Of a stretch of DNA of 64,000 bases, positions 34,720 through 43,160 are shown piece after piece. The stretch is from the NCBI RefSeq assembly GCF_004355225.1, contig NZ_CP037933.1, forward strand, positions 1,674,001 to 1,738,000, given 5' to 3'. The position numbers and the translations under genes are program-made. Below the pieces are notes generated by a model. That model was given only the letters and a program-made list of their open reading frames with translations. It had not been told where the DNA came from and did no database searches. This DNA is from Flavobacterium nackdongense (lineage in GTDB: Bacteria; Bacteroidota; Bacteroidia; Flavobacteriales; Flavobacteriaceae). Within the stretch, counting starts at the first letter, position 1; every line of letters begins with the position of its first letter.

Positions 34720-36717
34720 TCAAAAACCAAACGCAACATTCAAAAAGAAATTTCTACCTTTTCTGGGAATATTATTCCAATCTGAAAAAGTCGAATAATA
34801 GGTGTCGAAAAGGTTCTCGATTCCTCCTTTGACATTGCATTTCAACTTTTCGAAAGTAAAAGAATAGCCTGCATTTAAATTCAAAACAGCAAAATCTGGC
34901 GTTCTGTCTTCTCCATAAAAAGGACTGTATTGGGTTTGAGTAGCATTTCCCTGAACCGCAATTTCTGACGTAAATTTTCCTTTTCTGAAATCTAAAGATG
35001 AAAAATACCGCAGCGGACTGATGAAAGGCAAATTTCGATCCTCGAAATCTTTTCCATAACTATACACCAATTGGCCTTTCCATTTCAAATTGGTTGAAAA
35101 CTGGTATTCCAAATTCAAATCGGTGTTGAAAATTGTTGCATAATCTAATGCGGTATAGATTTTCACGCCGTTTGCCCCAATGGTCATCGGAATCAAAGAA
35201 TCATCAGGTTTCCCCACGATATAATTAGAAATATGAAAATAGGAAGACGACATTCTTGCACTCCATTTTTGAGTTTTATAGCCTACAGAAACGCTTCCTT
35301 CAAGCGAATTTTCATTGTTTAATTCTGGGTTTCCAATGTAATCGAACAAATCAAAACTATTGAATAAATAGAACCCATAGCCTTCCGAAACCGAGGGCGC
35401 TCGTTCGCCATACGCCAAGCCAAAACCATACGCAAAACCATTTTCATCATAGGAATAATTAGCAGAAATACTCGGTAAAATTCGGTTTTTGCTATCTTTC
35501 ATATTCGGATAAAAAATCTGCAAACTTTCTAATCCCAACTCGCTGGCAACCTGATTAAAGTGATTGGCTAAACTGGTCGAAAATTTCAAACTCGAATGGC
35601 AATTCAAGGCAATATTATCTTCTAAAAACAAGGCCGTATAAATCGTTCTCACGTCTGGCCAAGTGTACATAAACATCAATTTTTCATTAGAATCCTCCGG
35701 ATACATCGTCATTTCAGCCACCGAACGATTGTAAAATGAGTTTAAATCAACCATAAAATGATGGCTATTGAAAACTCCTTTTGCTTTCGAATAAAATCCA
35801 AAAGTATCGCTCCAACCCGGCATATCCATATGAATGGGAACCGAAGGTCGCTTGGTATCATCCATTTTATGCGTGATGGTATTGTAATATATTTTGGTTT
35901 CCCAGTTTTCAATACGAGATGATTCAGGAACATATTCCAATTTCAGTGAAGTGATTAAGGCTTCGGCCAAGGAAACATCCATAGGCAAAGCGGGATAACC
36001 CACATCAGTCGCTTTATCATAAATTATTGACCCTTCGAGTAATTTATTTTTATCAAAAGAAAACCCAGATGTTGCCGATATATTGAATTTCCGAAACTGC
36101 GAAAACAACACTTCCTGACCTTTTCCATCGGTATAATTCTCGGCATCTCGAAACATAAAATCGGTGTCTACATAAAACGATTTATCCGAATAATTTACGG
36201 CTGAACCAATAATTTTTTGCTGACTATTGGTTTCAAAACCAGCATTTATAGCCGTATCCCAGCCTAAATCGGAAAATCCAGTACGGTTTCTTTGCAAATC
36301 GACAGAACCACCTATTGTTGCTCCGTGACAAGCACCTTGTTGCCCTGATTGTATTGTCGCTTCAGACAAATTAGAAACCTCGACATAGGAAGTAATCGGA
36401 TCCATTTTATCGGTACAAGCGCCAAAAATCCGCATCCCGTCGATGGTTACCAACGTTCTTTCGGTAGGCATACTATTGATCAAAGGTTCCCAAGCGTAAC
36501 TCCCCCGACGAATCATATCCACCTTGGTCGATTGTTGCAAATACTCGTCAATTGTAGCCAATGGTTTGGCTTGTTGTTGATACAATTGTGCCTTTTTTCC
36601 AATTACAATAACTTCTTTTAAATCCTTTGGAATTATCGTATCTGTTGGTTTTTCTTGAGCAAAACTAATTTGGAAAATAGAGCAACACAAGCCTATAAAA
36701 AGTATAAAGTTTTTCAT
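34720..36717 (-). CDS. TonB-dependent receptor with CxxxM site, probable copper uptake
   Basis: A 665-aa outer-membrane receptor: signal peptide (MKNFILFIGLCCSIFQISFA), plug domain (about 35-145) and a 22-strand-type barrel ending in FFLNVAFGF. The start at 36717 gives the signal peptide; a frame from 36762 adds 15 non-signal residues and precedes the likely -7 element (36743-36750). In the plug, C101 and M105 (GACTDKMDPITSY) match the CxxxM copper site known from Pseudomonas OprC and its relative NosA. Another Cys (C130) and Met/His pairs (HMDM, AEMTMYP) occur. The neighbours are a Met/His-rich lipoprotein, a small Cys protein and the nos cluster. Copper as the substrate is an inference. Confidence 0.85.
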   Translation of the reverse strand: MKNFILFIGLCCSIFQISFAQEKPTDTIIPKDLKEVIVIGKKAQLYQQQAKPLATIDEYLQQSTKVDMIRRGSYAWEPLINSMPTERTLVTIDGMRIFGACTDKMDPITSYVEVSNLSEATIQSGQQGACHGATIGGSVDLQRNRTGFSDLGWDTAINAGFETNSQQKIIGSAVNYSDKSFYVDTDFMFRDAENYTDGKGQEVLFSQFRKFNISATSGFSFDKNKLLEGSIIYDKATDVGYPALPMDVSLAEALITSLKLEYVPESSRIENWETKIYYNTITHKMDDTKRPSVPIHMDMPGWSDTFGFYSKAKGVFNSHHFMVDLNSFYNRSVAEMTMYPEDSNEKLMFMYTWPDVRTIYTALFLEDNIALNCHSSLKFSTSLANHFNQVASELGLESLQIFYPNMKDSKNRILPSISANYSYDENGFAYGFGLAYGERAPSVSEGYGFYLFNSFDLFDYIGNPELNNENSLEGSVSVGYKTQKWSARMSSSYFHISNYIVGKPDDSLIPMTIGANGVKIYTALDYATIFNTDLNLEYQFSTNLKWKGQLVYSYGKDFEDRNLPFISPLRYFSSLDFRKGKFTSEIAVQGNATQTQYSPFYGEDRTPDFAVLNLNAGYSFTFEKLKCNVKGGIENLFDTYYSTFSDWNNIPRKGRNFFLNVAFGF

Positions 36718-36742
36718 CTGAAAAATGGTAAAATATCTTTGC

Positions 36743-36750
36743 CAAAGTTG
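36743..36750 (-). promoter_or_regulatory. Candidate -7 element of the TonB receptor gene
   Basis: CAACTTTG on the minus strand (one mismatch to TAnnTTTG). It supports the start at 36717 over 36762. Confidence 0.35.
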
Positions 36751-36967
36751 AATTCCTGGCAAAGACTATTGATTATAAACCTGAACTCGATTAATATTAA
36801 AAAGTTTAAACCACATAGAAAAAAAAATTAATAGAAAGACGCTTTGCTTATCATAGATGTCATAGCTATGAGTAATTAAAATGCCTATGACCCGAGCGAA
36901 GCGAACTGACGAAGTAAAATCCTTTTAAATTATATTTAAAAATCACTCTTGTCCGATGAAATGCAAG

Positions 36968-37109
36968 TATAGTCCCTACGGGACAAATTTACTATTCGTA
37001 ATCCTCTCGCTACCAACATTTAACCTCTACAAGGTATGCTCCGTTAGGAGCAAAATATTGGTAGTCAAAAAACAAGTCATTCGACCTCTAATGTCCCGTA
37101 GGGACTATA
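36968..37109. repeat. Nested inverted-repeat element between receptor and lipoprotein genes
   Basis: The outer arms TATAGTCCCTACGGGACA (36968-36985) and TGTCCCGTAGGGACTATA (37092-37109) are perfect complements, each with its own short palindrome (GTCCCTACGGGAC). Inside, CTACCAA...TTGGTAG encloses a TGCTCCGTTAGGAGCA palindrome (37037-37052). Elements built from such GTCCC/GGGAC hairpins are common intergenic repeats in Bacteroidota. The remainder of the 484-bp gap (36718-37201) holds no gene. Confidence 0.75.
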
Positions 37110-37201
37110 TTTGTTCGAGATTTTAGTTTCATTACAATTTTAATCGAACAACATTGTTTAAAAATCTATGTGGTTAAAAATTTTTAATTAAACTCGGTTT
37201 A

Positions 37202-38041
37202 TTAAAACTCTATTTCAAAGTAAATACTACTTGCTGGAACAGCATCGGTAATCGTTTCGCCTTTCAAGACAGTTCCGGATGCATTGAGCAATTGCAAATT
37301 CAATTTCCAATATCCCGTCATCGTAAGCGACAATTTTCCGTTGTATAAATCTCCAGCAACGGTTTGGGTTGCATCGACATTGTTCGGGGAACTGTGATTG
37401 CCCATACTTGGCATTCTAGGGTCAATTTTCAATTTGTAATTATCTACTACAGGAAAAGTCATCATATCTTGCATTTTCCAAACTCCTACCACCATATCGT
37501 TGATTCCTACTTTTGGATGATGCGGATCCACGTAAGCTACAATATATCTTGAGTTATCTGAACCCATAAATGAGCTTACTTTTTGTTTCGCCGAAGCCGG
37601 AACATCAATAACAGAAGTCATCGTATAAGCAGTTCCTCCAATAGTGTAGTCTACTTTTAAATCCCAATATTCTGTTGCGTTTTGCGCCATTTGAAAAACA
37701 ATATAGCCTTCATAAACAGAACCTTCAGCAGAAACTTTGGTCACGGGCGATTTAGGACAAGAATGGCTCATCATTGTCATATGCATCACGGGCATCCAAG
37801 AAACAGTCGCATTCTTTATGTATTGATTGGTCGCTTTGTCTTTTATTTTAAGTGCAATCTCGTTGAAACCTTGCTCCAAACCGCCCATATGTTTGTACAA
37901 TTCTATGGTATGTGTGGTGTTGGAGATTTCTTTAAATTGGGTCATTCCTTCTAATTCGTCAACTGAAGTATCATTTTTATCTGAAGTACAGGATGCAAAT
38001 ATGGTTACTAAAACCAATGGTAATATTCTTAAAAATTTCAT
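37202..38041 (-). CDS. Met/His-rich lipoprotein with two FixH/YtkA-like domains
   Basis: A 279-aa lipoprotein (lipobox TIFASC, Cys at about residue 18). It has two similar beta domains of about 110 residues. The first carries VSWMPVMHMTMMSHSCPKS, the second KIDPRMPSMGNHSSP. Both share the MPxM...H..P pattern, which suits Cu(I) or Cu(II) binding, and both end in a strand-rich segment (YWDLKVDY, YWKLNLQL). This tandem YtkA-like layout is seen in periplasmic metal-handling proteins. Position between the TonB receptor and the small Cys protein points to copper transfer across the periplasm. No family name is certain. Confidence 0.7.
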   Translation of the reverse strand: MKFLRILPLVLVTIFASCTSDKNDTSVDELEGMTQFKEISNTTHTIELYKHMGGLEQGFNEIALKIKDKATNQYIKNATVSWMPVMHMTMMSHSCPKSPVTKVSAEGSVYEGYIVFQMAQNATEYWDLKVDYTIGGTAYTMTSVIDVPASAKQKVSSFMGSDNSRYIVAYVDPHHPKVGINDMVVGVWKMQDMMTFPVVDNYKLKIDPRMPSMGNHSSPNNVDATQTVAGDLYNGKLSLTMTGYWKLNLQLLNASGTVLKGETITDAVPASSIYFEIEF

Positions 38042-38124
38042 TTCTATTTATTTAAATTTTGATAATAAAAAGCACATCAATAGTATCGCTATTGAATAAT
38101 GCCATTGTAAAAAACTGGGAAAAA

Positions 38125-38511
38125 TTAAGAAATGAAAATGGGTGGTCGAAAGACTGAAACACTACTCAAATAGGAGTATGAGTTCGAATAGTTGGCAGTT
38201 GCATGCTGCTTTTTGTCACAATAAATGGCTGTAAGGGTGAAAGAATTGATTTCTTCATAAAACAACACTTCCGATTCTTGAATCATTGTTTTTTTGTCTG
38301 AGGAAATTGGTTTTTCTCCCGAAGCCTCGGGATCTGAAGCCTTGGCCAATTCCTTCATCAAATGGCATTTACCGTTACATTGCAGTTTTGGCTTCGCTTT
38401 ATTGACACAGAGTACCTTGGTAATATATTCATAATTAACGACATAGTCCAATACCGGAAGTACTGGTTTCAGTAATATAAATATCGCCAATAGGAATAAC
38501 ATCTTTTTCAC
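38125..38511 (-). CDS. Small exported Cys protein of the copper locus
   Basis: A 128-aa protein with an N-terminal hydrophobic segment (MLFLLAIFILLKPVLPVLDY) and a conserved-looking cysteine patch, VLCVNKAKPKLQCNGKCHLM (three Cys and a His). I recall proteins with the CNGKCHLMKEL patch beside metal-related TonB receptors in Bacteroidota; the function is unknown. The start is uncertain: the GTG at 38511 would be leaderless because the predicted transcription start is at about 38511, and the ATG at 38502 keeps the hydrophobic segment intact. It is controlled by the Crp/Fnr-type box at 38546-38561. Confidence 0.65.
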   Translation of the reverse strand: MKKMLFLLAIFILLKPVLPVLDYVVNYEYITKVLCVNKAKPKLQCNGKCHLMKELAKASDPEASGEKPISSDKKTMIQESEVLFYEEINSFTLTAIYCDKKQHATANYSNSYSYLSSVSVFRPPIFIS

Positions 38512-38545
38512 GATGCAAATATAAAGCTTGAACTAAAAAAATCCT

Positions 38546-38561
38546 TATGATTCTAATCATA
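38546..38561. promoter_or_regulatory. Crp/Fnr-type box shared by divergent promoters
   Basis: TATGATTCTAATCATA. Perfect -7 elements lie on both sides: TATATTTG on the minus strand (38516-38523) and TATATTTG on the plus strand (38584-38591). Each has its centre 34 bp from the box centre. One bound dimer could activate the copper-locus gene and the regulator gene. Confidence 0.8.
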
Positions 38562-38652
38562 TTTTATATATATTTATGCCTAATATATTTGCGCTAACGC
38601 GCCATTTTTACCATTTTAATTGTTTTAAACTGACAGATAGCTACTTTGATTT

Positions 38653-39246
38653 ATGCAAATAGACATTGATTTACTTTACTCTTGGGGAGCGGTTGCTAAA
38701 AAATATAAAAAGAACGAAATCATTTTTGAAGAAGATGAAATGGCTCACTTTTATTATCAAATTATGGATGGAAGTGTCAGAATGTTCAATTCAAATGACG
38801 AAGGCAAGGAATTTACTCAAGGAATTTTTTGTTGTGGAGACGGTTTTGGGGAACCGCCATTATTTATCAATGAAACTTATCCAGCTAAAGCGGTTGCCAT
38901 TTTGGACAGTACCATCCTGAAACTATCTAAGGAAAAATTTCTTAAAATTCTGGACGAATATCCTTCTATACAAAAGCTGTTTTTGGTTTTAATGGCACAA
39001 AAAATCCATTCGAAGTCGAAGACTTCAAAAGAAATCATCAATCAAAAACCCGAATTTAGAATTGTCGCTTTTTTGAATTCCTTTAAGAAAAAATCAGGTT
39101 GTTCCAATGAAAAAATTTTGATTCCTTATACCCGGCAAGAAATTGCCAATTATACCGGACTTCGAGTAGAAACGGTAATACGGGTTTTTACCAGAATGAA
39201 AGCAAACAATAAAGTAGAAATCGTCAACCACAAAATATATTATTAG
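38653..39246 (+). CDS. Crp/Fnr-family regulator (DNR/NnrR-like)
   Basis: A 197-aa regulator: cAMP-like cupin domain (about 20-110, with FEEDEMAHFYYQIMDGSVRM and GDGFGEPPLF) and a helix-turn-helix (TRQEIANYTGLRVETVIRVF, recognition helix around 171-177). E173 and R177 match the ExxxR-type contact that reads TGA half sites in FNR relatives. The N-terminal cysteines of oxygen-sensing FNR are absent, so a heme or other NO/redox ligand is likely, as in DNR/NnrR. It sits on the bidirectional box it probably uses itself. The TATGAN6TCATA boxes of the window are its expected targets. Confidence 0.88.
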   Translation: MQIDIDLLYSWGAVAKKYKKNEIIFEEDEMAHFYYQIMDGSVRMFNSNDEGKEFTQGIFCCGDGFGEPPLFINETYPAKAVAILDSTILKLSKEKFLKILDEYPSIQKLFLVLMAQKIHSKSKTSKEIINQKPEFRIVAFLNSFKKKSGCSNEKILIPYTRQEIANYTGLRVETVIRVFTRMKANNKVEIVNHKIYY

Positions 39247-40464
39247 ATGCCATTGAATATCAAATTTTGGCTTAAACTTTCTTTACTAAACTTGTGCATT
39301 GTGGCCACACTAGGCGTTTTGATGCGTTATAAAATTGGTTTTGAATTTCCATATCTTGACCAAAAACACTTGCAACATTCCCATTCTCATTTTGCTTTCG
39401 CAGGTTGGCTGAGTCATACCCTGATGGTGTTGATGGTATATTATCTTCAAACTAAAATTGCCGTTTTTTCGGGTGAAAAATACAAAAACCTCATTATTGC
39501 CAACCTGATTTGTGCCTATGGAATGTTGGTTTTTTTTATCATTCAAGGCTACGGGATGATCTCAATAATTTTCTCGACCGCTTCCATTGTAGTTTCCTAT
39601 GTCTTTGCTTACCGATTCAACAAAGATTTAAAATCACTAGATTCCGATTTATTAGCCAAAAATTGGTTTAAAGCCGCCTTGTTTTTTAATGTAATTTCGT
39701 CTTTGGGCACCTTTTATTTGGCCTATATGATGGCTAGCAAAAACTTTGTTCAAGATTTATATTTATCATCCGTTTACTATTACTTACATTTTCAATACAA
39801 CGGTTGGTTTTTCTTTGCTTGTATGGGCTTAATTTTCGGCTTTTTAAACCTCCGAAAACCCGAACATCCCTTTTTTGAAAGCAGTTTCTATTTATTTGCC
39901 ATAACCTGCGTTCCGGCCTACCTCCTATCGATTCTTTGGTTGGATTTGCCTGTAATTCTTTATATAATTACAGTACTTTCGGCACTAATTCAAGTTTATG
40001 CTTGGTTCAAATTTGTGGTGATTTTAATAAAAATACGAAAAAATATACTGCAAAATTTCGCGCCTATTTTCCGATATCTGTTAGTATTTATTAGTTTTGC
40101 CTTTAGTGTCAAATTACTACTTCAATTGGGCTCGACAATTCCAGTGGTAAGCCAACTAGCCTTCGGATTCAGACCTATTGTTATTGCCTATTTGCATCTC
40201 GTGTTATTGGCTGTGATTAGTTTATTTGTTTTGTTTTTTATCTACGCAAATCAATTGTTTCCCATAACAAAAAAATTAAAAAACGGTTTGATTTTACTAA
40301 CTATAGGCGTCGTTTTGAATGAAATCATCTTAGCCGTTCAGGGAATATCTTCCTTTAGCTACACTATTATTCCGTATACAAATGAGTCCCTTTTTGTTGT
40401 GGCAATAGTGCTATTTGTAGGGATTGTACTGACCACTTTTTACTCTAAAAAAAGTGAAAAATAA
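39247..40464 (+). CDS. Twelve-TM His-rich membrane protein, heme-copper-oxidase-like in layout
   Basis: A 405-aa polytopic protein starting directly at the stop of the Crp/Fnr gene (TAG then ATG). I count twelve hydrophobic segments, as in subunit I of heme-copper oxidases and NO reductases. Histidines sit within membrane segments: HLQHSHSHFAFAGWLSH (helix 2), YLHFQYNGWFFF (helix 6) and IAYLHLVLLAVISLF (helix 10). The usual helix 7 His pair and the second helix 10 His are missing, so it is not a standard oxidase. It may bind heme or copper, sense NO, or be an orphan NorB relative. Function is not assigned. Confidence 0.65.
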   Translation: MPLNIKFWLKLSLLNLCIVATLGVLMRYKIGFEFPYLDQKHLQHSHSHFAFAGWLSHTLMVLMVYYLQTKIAVFSGEKYKNLIIANLICAYGMLVFFIIQGYGMISIIFSTASIVVSYVFAYRFNKDLKSLDSDLLAKNWFKAALFFNVISSLGTFYLAYMMASKNFVQDLYLSSVYYYLHFQYNGWFFFACMGLIFGFLNLRKPEHPFFESSFYLFAITCVPAYLLSILWLDLPVILYIITVLSALIQVYAWFKFVVILIKIRKNILQNFAPIFRYLLVFISFAFSVKLLLQLGSTIPVVSQLAFGFRPIVIAYLHLVLLAVISLFVLFFIYANQLFPITKKLKNGLILLTIGVVLNEIILAVQGISSFSYTIIPYTNESLFVVAIVLFVGIVLTTFYSKKSEK

Positions 40465-40472
40465 ACATCATT

Positions 40473-40488
40473 TATGATTACAGTCATA
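40473..40488 (+). promoter_or_regulatory. Crp/Fnr-type box upstream of the fasciclin gene
   Basis: TATGATTACAGTCATA, one mismatch in symmetry. Its centre is 33 bp before TTGCTTTG (40510-40517), a near-consensus -7 element. Confidence 0.7.
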
Positions 40489-40543
40489 AAATAAATGCCT
40501 GAAATTGAATTGCTTTGTGTAATAAAACTAAAGAATTTAGATT

Positions 40544-41098
40544 ATGAAAAAAACAATTCACTTATTACTAGTTGCCGTTTTGTTTACTGCCTTTGGTTGC
40601 AAACAAAATAGTGAAGCCGCAACCGAAAGCACAACCGAAAGCACCGAAGCTACCACAACAGGACAAGAAGCAGTCGTCGATTCGAACTCGGCACCAAACA
40701 TCGTTCAAGTTGCCTCTGGAAGCAAAGACCACACTACCTTAGTGGCGGCTGTAAAAGCAGCAGACTTGGTAAGATCGTTAAGTAATGCTGGCCCATTTAC
40801 CGTTTTTGCTCCTACAAATGCCGCTTTCGACAAACTACCTGCTGGAACTGTAGAAGGATTATTGAAACCAGAGAAAAAAGGGGATTTACAAAATATTCTA
40901 GGATACCACACCTATGTTGGCACTTTGAAAGTTGAATATATGCAAGAAGGACAAGAATTTGATATGGTTTTTGGTGGAAAAGTGAAAATCACTAAAAAAG
41001 GAGATAAAACTTTTGTCAATGGATCAGAAATACTAGCCTCAATACCAACCTCTAACGGAATAATTCACGTGATTGGCGACGTATTATTGCCAAAATAA
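40544..41098 (+). CDS. Fasciclin-domain lipoprotein
   Basis: A 184-aa lipoprotein (lipobox TAFGC, Cys at about 19), a Thr/Glu-rich linker to about residue 50, and one fasciclin (FAS1) domain: TLVAAVKAADLVRSLSNAGP, FTVFAPTNAAFDKLP, and the closing NGIIHVIGDVLLPK. FAS1 domains mediate adhesion or small-ligand binding. Single-FAS1 lipoproteins are often found beside nos genes in Bacteroidota, and this one has its own Crp/Fnr-type box, so it is part of the same programme. Its exact role there is unknown. Confidence 0.9.
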   Translation: MKKTIHLLLVAVLFTAFGCKQNSEAATESTTESTEATTTGQEAVVDSNSAPNIVQVASGSKDHTTLVAAVKAADLVRSLSNAGPFTVFAPTNAAFDKLPAGTVEGLLKPEKKGDLQNILGYHTYVGTLKVEYMQEGQEFDMVFGGKVKITKKGDKTFVNGSEILASIPTSNGIIHVIGDVLLPK

Positions 41099-41124
41099 AA
41101 TTACTAATTCATCTTATCTTGGTT

Positions 41125-41160
41125 AAAAAAAGCGTGTGTCTCGAAAAACACACGCTTTTT
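41125..41160. terminator. Bidirectional terminator
   Basis: AAAAAAGCGTGTGT and ACACACGCTTTTT form a strong hairpin between the convergent fasciclin and globin genes. Confidence 0.85.
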
Positions 41161-41174
41161 CTTTATCAATTAGT

Positions 41175-41546
41175 TCAAGCCAAAGTTTTATACATCATTG
41201 CTGCGGCGATTTTGATGGCTCGTTCCTTAATTTCCTCCGCCTTTACTCCAACGAATAATTCATCGACAGTACTGATGAAATAGTGATTCCACAGATTGAA
41301 ATGCGCAGCGGTCACTTTACTTTTTTGACTGAGTTTTTCGTGAGTTACCATAGGATTCCCTTCATAATTCCCAGAATAGAATAGAATGTTTTCAAAAAAA
41401 TCACAGACTTTCGGCGTGTGCTTTTCCCATTCTACCTGAGCCACTTCATCAAAGAAATAGCTGATGGTCTTGTCCGCTTTTATTTTGAGATAAAAAGCAT
41501 AGACAAGCCGTTCTATATCGGCCCTATTTTTGATGTCTGTTTTCAT
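41175..41546 (-). CDS. Group III truncated hemoglobin
   Basis: A 123-aa truncated globin (trHbIII). The conserved heme-pocket helix E region reads MVTHEKLSQKSKVTAAHFNL, and the proximal His region is HFNLWNHYF, followed by the H helix (RAIKIAAAMMYKTL). The start RADIERLVYAFYLKIKAD is typical of the group. It ends the nos run 54 bp after nosY. Such globins bind O2 and NO; protection of N2O reduction from NO is a reasonable role here but is inferred. Confidence 0.9.
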   Translation of the reverse strand: MKTDIKNRADIERLVYAFYLKIKADKTISYFFDEVAQVEWEKHTPKVCDFFENILFYSGNYEGNPMVTHEKLSQKSKVTAAHFNLWNHYFISTVDELFVGVKAEEIKERAIKIAAAMMYKTLA

Positions 41547-41600
41547 TTAATTTAATTATTAAACCCCAAAGTTTTTAAAAACATTTGAAGTTAGTTTAAA

Positions 41601-42368
41601 TTACAAATCTTTGTTTTTAAACTTTTTAAGCGAAATATAAAACGGAAAAATTACCCACAAACACAATAAAACAAAGGAAACGGTCAATCCCATTGCGGTG
41701 CCAAAAAAATCTTTAAAAATGGCTCCAGTATACCCCATCATTGCCGAAACATCGAGCTGTAACAATATCTGGATTCGCGCCAAATCTATTGGACTAAAAG
41801 CGGTAACCGCCACCATCGCTTTTTCGATTGGATAGTCTGATAATTGAAACAATAAGAACAAAACCAATCCATCAAAAAGCAAGGCGAAATATAGCCACGT
41901 CATTATGGCGATTCCGATTCCTTTCGCCTTGTCTCTGGTGAGAATCGAACTCAAAAAGGCCAAAGCCACAAATATTACCGAAATCAAACAGCCTACTACA
42001 ATCATCATTATTCCTACACTATCGGGGGCATTAATCAATAACGGAATTCCGGCACCAATAAAGAATGCAGCGACCATAGACAATGACAATCCTAGGAATA
42101 AACTCAACCAAATCTTTCTTCGTTTTACAGGCTGACTAAGCAAAAGTTCTATAAATTCCGATGAATTGTATAAATAAATTGTTGCAAAAAGAATGGAAAC
42201 TAATGGAACCGTGAATAAAATCACGTTCAAAATGGTGAGTAATCCTTTGGCTGAATTGTCTTCCAATCCAAATGAACTCCAAGAAAGTAGGGCCAGAATC
42301 AAAGTGTAACCCAATACGATCTTGTTTTTTAGAATGTCGAGAAATATGATTTTAATGATTCTGTTCAT
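41601..42368 (-). CDS. nosY: ABC transporter permease NosY
   Basis: A 255-aa membrane protein with six hydrophobic segments, the transmembrane part of the NosDFY transporter needed to build the copper sites of N2O reductase. The segment FIELLLSQPVKRRKIWLSLF is the cytoplasmic coupling region typical of NosY. It overlaps nosF by 4 bp (42365-42368), a sign of coupled translation. Confidence 0.88.
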   Translation of the reverse strand: MNRIIKIIFLDILKNKIVLGYTLILALLSWSSFGLEDNSAKGLLTILNVILFTVPLVSILFATIYLYNSSEFIELLLSQPVKRRKIWLSLFLGLSLSMVAAFFIGAGIPLLINAPDSVGIMMIVVGCLISVIFVALAFLSSILTRDKAKGIGIAIMTWLYFALLFDGLVLFLLFQLSDYPIEKAMVAVTAFSPIDLARIQILLQLDVSAMMGYTGAIFKDFFGTAMGLTVSFVLLCLWVIFPFYISLKKFKNKDL

Positions 42369-43108
42369 AATAAGGTTGCGAGTTTCGGGTTGTGAGTTAC
42401 GTGTTTCTTTTGTTTTAGAATACTAGCAATGGCTTTTGAAATTTTTTGTTCTCCTGTGGATTCCAATAAATCGGCGATCGTTTTATGAAAATGGACTTTG
42501 CCATCTTGCATAAAAATAATCTGGCTAATCATATCGTCCAATTCGCTCAAAAGATGGGAAGTAATCAGGATGAGTTTTCCTTTTTCTCGCTCCTTGATTA
42601 TTTTTTCCTTCAAAATTTCGGATGCCAATGGATCTAAACCCGCCGTTGGTTCGTCTAAAATCAACACATCGGGATTGAATAAAAACGCTAAAATGGCACT
42701 TACTTTTTGGGTTGTTCCTCCCGAAAGTGTCCGCATTTGTTTGTCGAATATCTTTTCGAGTTCGAAAGCTTTTATTAAATCTTCGTCCAAAACAGCATCA
42801 GAATTTCGGACTTTTTTAATCATTTCAATGATTTGGCCCACCGTCATATAATCAGGATAACGCCCTATTTGCGGCATATATCCTATTTGTTCCCGATATT
42901 TATATTTTTTAAGTATCGATTTTTGGTCAAACATAATATCGCCTTTGGTAGGAATCACCATTCCTAAAATACTTTTTATCAAAGTGGTTTTTCCACAACC
43001 ATTTGGACCAATTAGCGCAATGCATTCTCCTTTGCTGAAAGAAAGATTGACATCGTTTAAAACCTCTAATTTCCCGAATTTTTTATAAATATTTTTAATT
43101 TCAATCAT
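42365..43108 (-). CDS. nosF: ABC transporter ATP-binding protein NosF
   Basis: A 247-aa ATPase of the NosDFY complex. Walker A GPNGCGKTTL, signature LSGGTTQKVS, Walker B DVLILDEPTAGLD and switch His in ILITSHLLSELD are all present. The last 14 residues (KKHVTHNPKLATLL) are encoded by the low-complexity repeat at 42370-42405 and are not family-like, so the native C-terminus was probably replaced by repeat sequence. The order nosD, (four-helix gene), nosF, nosY fits known nos clusters. Confidence 0.92.
   Translation of the reverse strand: MIEIKNIYKKFGKLEVLNDVNLSFSKGECIALIGPNGCGKTTLIKSILGMVIPTKGDIMFDQKSILKKYKYREQIGYMPQIGRYPDYMTVGQIIEMIKKVRNSDAVLDEDLIKAFELEKIFDKQMRTLSGGTTQKVSAILAFLFNPDVLILDEPTAGLDPLASEILKEKIIKEREKGKLILITSHLLSELDDMISQIIFMQDGKVHFHKTIADLLESTGEQKISKAIASILKQKKHVTHNPKLATLL
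42370..42405. repeat. Low-complexity repeat at the nosF 3' end
   Basis: Imperfect copies of GTTGCGAGTTTCGGGTTGTG run through the last codons of nosF. The same words recur at 43113-43150 on the other side of nosF and around 43562-43680. Confidence 0.6.
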
Positions 43109-43112
43109 TTTT

Positions 43113-43150
43113 TTGTTGCGGGTTGCGAGTTGCGAGTTTCGTGCGGGTTA
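43113..43150. repeat. Low-complexity repeat left of the four-helix gene
   Basis: GTTGCGGGTTGCGAGTTGCG followed by AGTTTCGTGCGGGTTA, a degenerate 7-8-bp tandem repeat in the nosF/four-helix gap. Confidence 0.65.
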
Positions 43151-43160
43151 AACAAATGAC

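Noticed and set aside
36841..36900. Possible Crp/Fnr-type box near TCATAGATGTCATAGC upstream of the TonB receptor
   Set aside because: The half sites do not form TGA-N6-TCA and no -7 element lies 33 bp away.
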